From the NCBI GenBank assembly GCA_031396835.1, contig JANNLO010000261.1, forward strand, positions 1-28,032: a DNA stretch of 28,032 nt, written 5' to 3'. The notes under the pieces were generated by a model that saw nothing but the letters and a program-made list of their open reading frames with translations, did not search any database and had not been told where the DNA came from. The position numbers were made by a program, and so were the translations under genes. This DNA is from Snowella sp031396835. GTDB lineage: Bacteria; Cyanobacteriota; Cyanobacteriia; Cyanobacteriales; Microcystaceae. Shown here one piece after another: positions 22,517-28,032 of the stretch (positions are counted from its first letter, which is position 1; every line of letters begins with the position of its first letter).

Positions 22517-24220
22517 GTGAGCGATCGCCCTATTACCTTAGTTTTGATTGACGAAGATCCGATCTTTCGATTGGGACTGATAACAGCGTTAATGTCTTTT
22601 AAGAATATACAAATAATAGCGCAGATAGAATTAACTCAACCCATAGAAACTATCTTTGAAAAATCCCTACCTGATATTATTTTACTCGATCCATTGTCTT
22701 TAGAAAAAGCATCTCAGGGTTGGCTACTTTGTCAAAAAATTAAAAGAAATTATCCTTCGGTCAAAATTTGTTTACTAACAGCAAGTTTAGAATATGGAAA
22801 ACTAATTCAAGCAAAAAATCAAGGAGTTGAGGGTTATTTTCCGAAAGGAACTCCTGTGATTAAACTAATAGAAGGACTACGGCAAATTGTTGAAGGAAAT
22901 ATATGCTGGAATGATCTTTCTTTCTTTCAAGATTATGTAAAAATAACGCGGAAAAATCTTTGGTTATTGAATTTATTTCAATCGGGCTTAGAACAAATTG
23001 ATATTAGTTTAATAACACTTAATCAGCAATCGCAACAATCTCAATTTGATGATTTATTTTTACAAGGAAGAAAACGAGAATTGTTAACTGCACGCTGGCT
23101 AGTTAATAAAATAATGCCCGAGAGATTGAAAGTAATTGCTCAACTCATGGCTGAAAAAAAACCAGATTCCTCATTATTTGATTCTCTAAATTTACCGATA
23201 GTTTCTCCAGTTAATTCTGAGATTAAAATTGAGTCTCAAGCTACTTCCAATACTACTATTTTTAGCAATACCTTAGCAAAAATTCAAACAGGACTTAATA
23301 ATTTAACTAATATTCCCCTCGAATTAGATATTTTAAAAACCGAAAAAAAACAAGAGCTGCTAACTCTAATTTTAAATCAATTCCAAAATCTTTTAAATGA
23401 GTTGATTTCGCTTAATGTAACACCTGAGCAACTTCCAGAAGATACAAGCTTAGTTTTAGTTGAAATTTGGCAAGTTTGTACCTTAGCTTTTTTTGGAAAA
23501 TATTGTTCTCCTAAAAGTGATTTTAGAATTGATAAAATTCAAGAAATTATAACTAATTATAAAGACTTAATTAAATCAGAATATTTGAATAAAATTCCTT
23601 TTACGAAAGAACTTTTAAGTTATTTATTGTTTTCAGAAAATTTAATAATTGACCAAGTTTCCTGTGTTGCTGAATCTCCTCAAGTTAAGCTAAGAATTGA
23701 ATTATATCTACAAAATTTAATTATTCAAGTTGCTAATGGAGAAATGATTTTTATTTTAAATTATTTTTCTGATAATGAAGAAATTAAGCAAGTTTTATAT
23801 TCTGAAAAAATGCTATCTTCTAGAGAAATTGCTAAGTTCCGTAATAATTTGGCTTGGCGATATCAATTAAAAAAATATTGGCTAGAACCTCAAAATATTT
23901 TTGAAAGTCAACATTCATTATTTTATTTAACTCCTCAAGGAATTAATACTCAAAACATTTATTCTCCTCGCCAACTAGAATTAACTCAACTTCAAGGTTT
24001 GCCTTTAACAACGACTATTTTTTTAGAGCTTAGAGATGCGATTTCTCCTCGGTTGCGATCGCTGGTTGAATTTTTAGGTAATGGTTTTGTTTTTCTGTTA
24101 ACTCAAGTAATTGGGCGCGCGATCGGTTTAATTGTGCGGGGCATTTTACAAGGAATTGGGAATACTTGGCAAGAAACTAGATATGGCAAAAATCGTAGTC
24201 GAGAAAATTCTAATTTTTAA
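22517..24220 (+). CDS. Response-regulator receiver protein with C-terminal DUF3685
   Basis: The GTG at 22517 gives 567 residues. The first about 125 form a receiver domain with the acidic pair in LIDEDPIF (Glu13, Asp14), the phospho-acceptor in DIILLDPLSL (Asp58), the threonine switch in CLLTAS (Thr88) and the lysine in YFPKGTP (Lys110), so it can probably be phosphorylated. No helix-turn-helix follows. Instead there is a long, mostly helical region ending in LRDAISPRLRSLVEFLGNG and a hydrophobic stretch (about 515-550), the DUF3685 pattern seen in cyanobacterial and chloroplast-related proteins. The output is therefore not an ordinary DNA-binding domain and may act at a membrane. No histidine kinase gene is nearby. 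The start lies 57 bp after the Fur-family stop, and the HIP1 site at 22521 overlaps codons 2-4. Confidence 0.84.
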   Translation: MSDRPITLVLIDEDPIFRLGLITALMSFKNIQIIAQIELTQPIETIFEKSLPDIILLDPLSLEKASQGWLLCQKIKRNYPSVKICLLTASLEYGKLIQAKNQGVEGYFPKGTPVIKLIEGLRQIVEGNICWNDLSFFQDYVKITRKNLWLLNLFQSGLEQIDISLITLNQQSQQSQFDDLFLQGRKRELLTARWLVNKIMPERLKVIAQLMAEKKPDSSLFDSLNLPIVSPVNSEIKIESQATSNTTIFSNTLAKIQTGLNNLTNIPLELDILKTEKKQELLTLILNQFQNLLNELISLNVTPEQLPEDTSLVLVEIWQVCTLAFFGKYCSPKSDFRIDKIQEIITNYKDLIKSEYLNKIPFTKELLSYLLFSENLIIDQVSCVAESPQVKLRIELYLQNLIIQVANGEMIFILNYFSDNEEIKQVLYSEKMLSSREIAKFRNNLAWRYQLKKYWLEPQNIFESQHSLFYLTPQGINTQNIYSPRQLELTQLQGLPLTTTIFLELRDAISPRLRSLVEFLGNGFVFLLTQVIGRAIGLIVRGILQGIGNTWQETRYGKNRSRENSNF

Positions 24221-24619
24221 TGGATTATTGCCTACTGAGAAAACAAATAAACTAATTTTAAATACTTCATTCTCTCAGTTAAATTTGACCAGATTTTAAC
24301 AATAATCAGCATAAAATATTGTGACTTAAAAATAAAATAAATCTGTATTAATAACTATTTATTTACTAACTATTTAGCAAGCTTTTGTTTTAAAGATAAT
24401 AATTAAATGTTATTATAAATTATAACTTGAGCATTAATTAAATTTGCTAAATCAATCAGCATATATTTCTGAAAAGTAACCTAAAATAAAATTTATTTAA
24501 AATATTTTACTTTTTTATAAAAAACGTCATCATGAAAAATTAATACAAAAAAAATGATTAACAAATTTGCCAAAACTTGCTAAGATTAACAACGCTAAAC
24601 CAAAGAAAAGCCAGTCTTT
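24221..24619. other. AT-rich intergenic region upstream of ferredoxin
   Basis: This 399 bp region lies between the REC-DUF3685 gene and the ferredoxin gene. It has no open frame of useful length and no HIP1 site. Its right end carries the probable ferredoxin promoter (24558-24586). The rest is very AT-rich, with A-tracts that could bend DNA. No convincing terminator hairpin was found for the upstream gene. Confidence 0.5.
24558..24586 (+). promoter_or_regulatory. Putative sigma-70 type promoter of the ferredoxin gene
   Basis: TTAACA (five of six matches to TTGACA) at 24558-24563 and TAAGAT (four of six matches to TATAAT) at 24581-24586 are separated by a 17 bp spacer. The start would be near 24593, giving a leader of about 27 nt before the ATG at 24620. 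Whether lipA, which starts 66 bp after the ferredoxin stop, is read from it is not known. Confidence 0.42.
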
Positions 24620-24937
24620 ATGTCTAATATTTACAAAGCTGAGATCCAACATCAAGGAAAAACTCATACTATTGCAATTGCTGCCGACCAAACCGTGCTT
24701 AAATCTGCTCAAGATGCGGGTCTAGACTTGCCTACGTCTTGTGGAGCGGGCGTTTGTACAACTTGTGCGGCTCTTATTCTCGAGGGAAAAGTCGATCAAG
24801 CAGAAAGTATGGGCGTTTCCTTGGAATTGCAGTCTGAAGGTTATGCGTTATTGTGTGTCGCCTTTCCTCTGTCTGATTTGAAAATAGCAACGGAAAAAGA
24901 AGATGAGGTTTATACTCGTCAATTCAAGCAGGCTTAA
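24620..24937 (+). CDS. Plant-type [2Fe-2S] ferredoxin
   Basis: This 105-residue ferredoxin has the cluster ligands in PTSCGAGVCTTC (Cys41, Cys46, Cys49) and GYALLCVAFP (Cys79), the CX4CX2C...X29...C spacing of photosynthetic ferredoxins. It differs from the main photosynthetic PetF, which usually reads CRAGACSTC, and has a slightly longer C-terminus (KEDEVYTRQFKQA), so it is likely one of the minor cyanobacterial ferredoxins. These carry low-potential electrons from photosystem I or NADPH-linked reductases to partners not yet fixed for each isoform. lipA follows 66 bp downstream on the same strand. A HIP1 site (24938) begins directly after the stop codon and is followed by a T-run. Confidence 0.92.
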   Translation: MSNIYKAEIQHQGKTHTIAIAADQTVLKSAQDAGLDLPTSCGAGVCTTCAALILEGKVDQAESMGVSLELQSEGYALLCVAFPLSDLKIATEKEDEVYTRQFKQA

Positions 24938-25003
24938 GCGATCGCGTTTTTTTCAGGCTGAGATAAATTAGGCTAAAACTATTATTATTTTTGGATAAAC
25001 GCC

Positions 25004-25912
25004 GTGACAATTTCTCCCACTTCCCAAAATGAATGGCGCGAAGAAATTACCAAGTTGCCCAGTTGGTTACGAAGGCCAATTGGTAAGGCAAGCGAACTTT
25101 CGACCGTCCAACAAATTGTTAAACAGCGTCAAATTCATACGATTTGTGAAGAAGGGCGTTGTCCCAATCGGGCCGAATGTTATGCGAACAAAACGGCAAC
25201 TTTTTTATTGATGGGGCCAATTTGCACCCGTGCTTGTGCTTTTTGTCAGGTAGATAAAGGTCACGCACCCAGGGGATTAGATGTTGATGAACCTCAAAAA
25301 GTCGCTGAAGCAATTGAGTTATTAGGGTTGCGTTATGTGGTTCTGACTTCAGTAGCACGAGATGACTTGGATGATGGAGGAGCGTCCTGGTTTGTTAAAG
25401 TAATGACAGCGATTCGAGAACGCAATAAGGCAACTCAAATTGAAGTTTTAACCCCTGATTTTTGGAGTGGAGCAGCACGGGAAGTCAGCCAAAAAGAACG
25501 AGTTTTAACAGTAGCTCAAGCCCAGCCCGCTTGTTATAATCACAACATTGAAACCGTTGAAAGATTACAAGGAATTGTTCGCAGAGGAGCAAAGTATCAG
25601 CGATCGCTAGATGTGTTGCGTTGGGTTAAGCAATGGGATAGTTCTATTCCCACTAAATCAGGTTTAATGTTGGGTCACGGTGAAACAGAAACAGAAATTA
25701 TTCAAGCTATGCAAGATCTACGAACAGCCAATTGCGATCGCCTAACGCTTGGTCAATATCTGCGTCCATCTCTCGAACATTTGCCCGTAAAAAAATATTG
25801 GACTCCCACAGAATTTGATAATTTAGGCGCGATCGCTCGTTCATTAGGATTTAGTCAAGTTCGCTCAGGGCCTTTGGTACGGAGTTCTTATCATGCGGGC
25901 GAAGAAGTTTAA
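25004..25912 (+). CDS. lipA: Lipoyl synthase (radical SAM)
   Basis: The GTG at 25004 gives 302 residues. LipA inserts two sulfur atoms into protein-bound octanoyl groups to make lipoyl cofactors. Both Fe-S clusters are visible: the auxiliary cluster in CEEGRCPNRAEC (Cys48, Cys53, Cys59) and the radical-SAM cluster in CTRACAFC (Cys74, Cys78, Cys81). The conserved serine that completes the auxiliary cluster is in LVRSSYHAGE near the C-terminus. Other family motifs are EVLTPDF and TKSGLMLGHGETE. Cyanobacteria often have two lipA copies; which one this is cannot be told. It follows a ferredoxin gene (66 bp), which makes sense because radical-SAM enzymes need reduced Fe-S donors. It converges with the next gene (4 bp between stops). 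Confidence 0.95.
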   Translation: MTISPTSQNEWREEITKLPSWLRRPIGKASELSTVQQIVKQRQIHTICEEGRCPNRAECYANKTATFLLMGPICTRACAFCQVDKGHAPRGLDVDEPQKVAEAIELLGLRYVVLTSVARDDLDDGGASWFVKVMTAIRERNKATQIEVLTPDFWSGAAREVSQKERVLTVAQAQPACYNHNIETVERLQGIVRRGAKYQRSLDVLRWVKQWDSSIPTKSGLMLGHGETETEIIQAMQDLRTANCDRLTLGQYLRPSLEHLPVKKYWTPTEFDNLGAIARSLGFSQVRSGPLVRSSYHAGEEV

Positions 25913-25916
25913 AAGT

Positions 25917-26369
25917 TCACAATGAATCACGCATTTTTGATTCTTCTAATTTTTCTTCTTCTTTTTCTTGTAATCGAGATTGAATCTGTGATAAATATCT
26001 CTCATTGTTGCTAGGAATTTTCGGCAGAGGTAATTCTAAATTAGGCCATAACGGAATATCTGCACAAGGACAAAGACTAGAAACACAATGACCCTGATTG
26101 ACAGGAACTGGAAGCGTACAACGACTACAATCCATAATGTCCCAAGTCGAGGCTAGTAATTCTTTAATACTTTGCTCTGTTCCATCCAAATAACAATCTT
26201 CCTTGGTATCCAGAATTTGCTGCCAATAATCTTCAAAAATTGCAGAAAAATGTGTTCCTTCAAAAACAGGATGGGGAAGTAATTTGTGTCCACTTTTAGA
26301 AAAAATAACGCCCTTTCCTAATTGAAACCAATGCGCAAGATATTCCTTTACTTCACTCACTGATGCCAT
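25917..26369 (-). CDS. Cys-rich protein of unknown function, putative zinc binding
   Basis: This 150-residue protein is soluble and has no recognised domain. The central part carries CSRC (Cys81, Cys84), then a single Cys95 and CPC (Cys100, Cys102), a spacing that could hold a zinc ion or cluster. Flanking text such as PLWPNLELPLPKIPS looks conserved in type, and the C-terminus is a charged helix rich in Glu and Lys (about 125-146). It is probably a cyanobacterial conserved hypothetical protein, but I cannot name the family. Its stop lies 4 bp from that of lipA, on the opposite strand. chlI lies downstream on the same strand, 151 bp from its start... the order on the minus strand being chlI, then this gene, with a HIP1 site (26480) between them. 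Confidence 0.75.
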   Translation of the reverse strand: MASVSEVKEYLAHWFQLGKGVIFSKSGHKLLPHPVFEGTHFSAIFEDYWQQILDTKEDCYLDGTEQSIKELLASTWDIMDCSRCTLPVPVNQGHCVSSLCPCADIPLWPNLELPLPKIPSNNERYLSQIQSRLQEKEEEKLEESKMRDSL

Positions 26370-26520
26370 CTTAAGTCGTTTCCTTATGCGCGATTGCAGA
26401 ATAATGAAAACATCAAATATTAATGTTTCCTGATAATTTAGTTAATTTTAGCGGGCATTTCTAACTTTTGCCAAATTTTGCGATCGCGTTTCAGCATTTA
26501 ACTCAAGAATCCAACATTAA

Positions 26521-27594
26521 TTAACTAGCTGATTCCAAACCAAAAACCCGATTAAAGACCTTTTCTACCTTATAACCAGAATCAATGGATTCCAATGGAT
26601 CTTTGCGGAGACGATGGCGTAAACACAAAACAATCACACGGCGAATATCCTCGACTGTCACTTCAGTGCGTCCCTCAAAAGCAGTTAAGGCTTTAGCCGC
26701 TCGATTGCTGACAATATCTCCCCGCAGTCCGTCCACATCCAATTCGGAACAAACTTCAGAAATTTTTACCCGCAAATCGTAATCAATATTAACGGAAGGT
26801 AACAATGCTTGAGATTGAATGATTTTAGTCTGTAAATCATCTTGTTGAGATTGGTAAGCATCACAAAAAACTAGGGGAGTTTGATCAAATTCGGATCTTT
26901 GTTCCACAATTTTGACTCGCAAAGCTGGTTCTCGCACCGTACGAATTTCTGCGTGCATCCCAAAACGATCCAAAAGTTGGGGACGTAGTTCGCCTTCTTC
27001 GGGGTTTCCTGAACCAACTAAAACAAAGCGAGCGGGATGTCGAATAGAAATCCCTTCCCGTTCAACGGTATTCCAACCTCCAGCAGCAGAGTCCAACAAA
27101 ACATCAACTAAATGATCGTCTAATAAGTTGACTTCATCCACATAGAGAATACCCCGATTGGCTTTCGCTAAAAGTCCTGGTTCAAAAGCTTTAACGCCTT
27201 CGGATAGGGCTTTTTCAATATCAATCGTGCCACAAACTCGGTCTTCTGTTGCTCCTAAAGGCAAATCCACCATGGTTACTTTTTTCTGAGTAACTGTCAG
27301 GGGAATTTGATTATCAACCTGTTGACGAACTTGATCGCTCATTAAATCAGGATCGGTGGGGTGCGAGTTGAAGGGATCATTGGCCACAACTTCAATTTCT
27401 GGTAATAAATCAGCTAAAGCGCGGATGGTTGTAGATTTGCCCGTGCCGCGATCGCCCATAATCATCACCCCTCCAATTTTGGGATCAATGACATTTAACA
27501 GCAAAGCCAATTTCATTTCTTCTTGTCCAACAATAGCTGTGAAAGGAAAAACAACGCGGCGGGTTTTAGGAGGGGCAGAAAGGGTTGCAGTCAT
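26521..27594 (-). CDS. chlI: Magnesium chelatase subunit I
   Basis: ChlI is the AAA+ motor of Mg-chelatase, which with ChlD and ChlH inserts magnesium into protoporphyrin IX at the first committed step of chlorophyll synthesis. The 357 residues include a start segment VVFPFTAIVGQEEMKLALLL, Walker A MGDRGTGKST (46-55), the ChlI-specific insert DPFNSHPTDPDLMS (73-86), Walker B ILYVDEVNLLDDHLVD (149-164), sensor-1 GSGNPEEGELRPQLLDRFGMH (two parts, about 194-214) and the C-terminal helical lid ending GLESAS. All ATPase residues are present and the length is normal. The gene stands on the minus strand with no other chl gene nearby. Its 5' leader contains a near-perfect inverted repeat (27637-27675). 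Confidence 0.97.
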   Translation of the reverse strand: MTATLSAPPKTRRVVFPFTAIVGQEEMKLALLLNVIDPKIGGVMIMGDRGTGKSTTIRALADLLPEIEVVANDPFNSHPTDPDLMSDQVRQQVDNQIPLTVTQKKVTMVDLPLGATEDRVCGTIDIEKALSEGVKAFEPGLLAKANRGILYVDEVNLLDDHLVDVLLDSAAGGWNTVEREGISIRHPARFVLVGSGNPEEGELRPQLLDRFGMHAEIRTVREPALRVKIVEQRSEFDQTPLVFCDAYQSQQDDLQTKIIQSQALLPSVNIDYDLRVKISEVCSELDVDGLRGDIVSNRAAKALTAFEGRTEVTVEDIRRVIVLCLRHRLRKDPLESIDSGYKVEKVFNRVFGLESAS

Positions 27595-27636
27595 CTGAGT
27601 TTCTGAGGATATAAATACGGGTGTTTGTTGACAGAA

Positions 27637-27675
27637 TTAAGTCTTAAATTGTGATTGTCTAAGTTAAGGACTTAA
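27637..27675. repeat. Inverted repeat upstream of chlI
   Basis: TTAAGTCTTAA (27637-27647) and TTAAGGACTTAA (27664-27675) are reverse complements apart from one extra base, with a 16 bp spacer. They lie 43-81 bp before the chlI start codon on the minus strand. Such a repeat could be a regulator site or an RNA hairpin in the leader; the AT-rich arms fit a protein-binding site as well as a fold. No known regulator motif was matched. Confidence 0.45.
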
Positions 27676-27783
27676 AATGTTTTTATCATTATCATTGTGC
27701 CACACCATTGACAGCCACAAAAAAGAGGTTAATTAACAGCTTAGTTTTCCTAACAAATGCTAATATGTTCTACCATTTCAGAC

Positions 27784-27876
27784 ATGGCATATATTCCACT
27801 CAGAAAAGCAGTCGAATTTCTGGGGATGCACCCAAATACTTTGAGGAAGTACGCAGATCACGGTGAAAGTCCGTAA
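27784..27876 (+). pseudogene. Truncated IS607-type tnpA (serine recombinase), N-terminal HTH only
   Basis: The ATG at 27784 opens a 30-codon frame reading MAYIPLRKAVEFLGMHPNTL then RKYADHG, followed shortly by a stop. This matches the MerR-like helix-turn-helix at the start of IS607-family TnpA serine recombinases, where the sequence normally goes on to the linker and then the resolvase catalytic domain (about 190-200 residues in all). Here the match breaks off at about residue 27 (near 27862), and the next bases do not encode the expected continuation in any frame I read. The gene is therefore interrupted by an insertion or joined to unrelated sequence. Whether the catalytic half or a partner tnpB lies beyond the window cannot be seen. 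Confidence 0.7.
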
Positions 27877-28032
27877 ATAACCGCTAGAGCCAAGTCTCCC
27901 AAGACGGGTGCGACCTCTATTTGATAAAAAAAGGTGTGATCAGGTTCCTACAGGGAATCCATACTGATCAAGTTTTTCCCAAAATTGACTCCATCTTTTC
28001 TTCGTCAACACCAAAGCCCGTAGGCTCAAAAT
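27862..28032 (+). other. Possible group II intron-like or other structured sequence (runs off right edge)
   Basis: After the IS607-like match stops, the sequence becomes stem-rich and GC-richer. It includes a GTGCGAC at 27908-27914, which fits the GUGYG 5' consensus of group II introns. It also holds a stem TGATCA-GGTTCC with its complement GGAATCC-...-TGATCA (about 27938-27975), pairing with one bulge. No coding frame begins here on the plus strand. Identification as a group II intron start is only a suggestion: the intron's domains V and VI and its reverse transcriptase, if any, would be outside the window. A rearranged insertion-sequence end is the alternative. Confidence 0.3.
27940..28032 (-). 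other. Open frame entering from right edge, uncertain
   Basis: On the minus strand a frame without stops enters at 28032 and ends at TGA 27940-27942, encoding about 30 residues that end in RWSQFWEKLDQYGFPVGT. A second frame is also open for about 20 codons (ending MESILGKT). Either could be the end of a protein, but the strong hairpin overlapping the end and the competing frame make this doubtful. No family was recognised. Confidence 0.15.

Larger units (their letters stand above)
201..27455. repeat. HIP1 octamers (GCGATCGC), 34 copies found
   Basis: The cyanobacterial HIP1 palindrome occurs at least 34 times. Starts are 201, 1023, 3809, 4186, 4623, 5070, 6084, 6117, 7258, 7666, 8435, 9441, 9584, 10067, 11167, 13211, 14056, 15184, 16038, 16830, 17433, 18309, 19165, 19376, 19848, 21244, 22521, 24055, 24938, 25600, 25734, 25829, 26480 and 27448. 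Most lie in genes. None falls between 1031 and 3808, which covers the TOPRIM/ATPase pair and the pentapeptide gene, nor after 27455. The count was made by eye and may miss a few. Confidence 0.9.

Noticed and set aside
24938..24953. HIP1 palindrome plus T-run after the ferredoxin gene as a terminator
   Set aside because: An eight-base perfect palindrome has no room for a loop, and HIP1 is common by itself; not enough to call.
26585..27598. Plus-strand open frames inside chlI
   Set aside because: Basic, low-quality antisense translations opposite a conserved gene.
27946..27960. GGTTCC...GGAATCC resembling a tRNA T-arm
   Set aside because: Loop is five bases without the TTCRA pattern, and no acceptor, D or anticodon arms were found nearby.

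Overview
The window looks like chromosomal DNA from a low-GC, AT-rich cyanobacterium. The evidence is direct: at least 34 copies of the HIP1 octamer GCGATCGC are spread over 28 kb, and the gene content is photosynthetic. It includes chlI (Mg-chelatase), menF and menA (phylloquinone for photosystem I), Ycf20, a GUN4-domain protein, a plant-type [2Fe-2S] ferredoxin and many cyanobacteria-restricted families (DUF3611, DUF3685, DUF4327, DUF2256, a lumenal-type pentapeptide protein). The exact genus cannot be fixed from this sequence alone.

Layout, left to right. (1) 1-3760, all minus strand: the 5' part of dihydrolipoamide dehydrogenase, a rhomboid protease, a translationally coupled TOPRIM/AAA-ATPase pair resembling two-gene anti-phage modules, and a secreted pentapeptide-repeat protein. 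(2) 3872-6044, plus: YraN-type nuclease-fold protein and pgi. (3) 6209-7120, minus: an exported PEP-CTERM protein. (4) 7286-9869: divergent menF and menA. (5) 9987-10926, minus: a DUF3611-Ycf20 membrane-protein pair. (6) 11042-14235, plus: a HerA-like ATPase, an alpha/beta hydrolase and a small membrane protein. (7) 14488-20424, minus: a Uma2 nuclease, gyrA, a GUN4-domain protein, DUF2256, dienelactone hydrolase and DUF4327, with two AT-rich gaps. (8) 20688-25912, mostly plus: a pheophytinase-like hydrolase, a PerR-like Fur regulator, a REC-DUF3685 protein, ferredoxin and lipA, with one small membrane protein on minus. (9) 25917-27594, minus: a Cys-rich protein and chlI. (10) 27784 to the end: the broken start of an IS607-type transposase gene followed by non-coding, hairpin-rich sequence that runs off the window.

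Functional links: ferredoxin and lipA sit together, and LipA needs reduced Fe-S donors to make the lipoyl groups that the left-end dihydrolipoamide dehydrogenase re-oxidises. MenF and MenA are the first committed and a late step of phylloquinone synthesis. ChlI and the GUN4-domain protein both belong to the Mg-branch of tetrapyrrole synthesis, although this GUN4 protein may be a paralogue.

Most of the window is ordinary housekeeping sequence. The best candidates for a less-described system are the ATPase/TOPRIM pair at 1218-3223 and the interrupted IS607 remnant with structured sequence at the right edge. No tRNA, rRNA or CRISPR array was seen.
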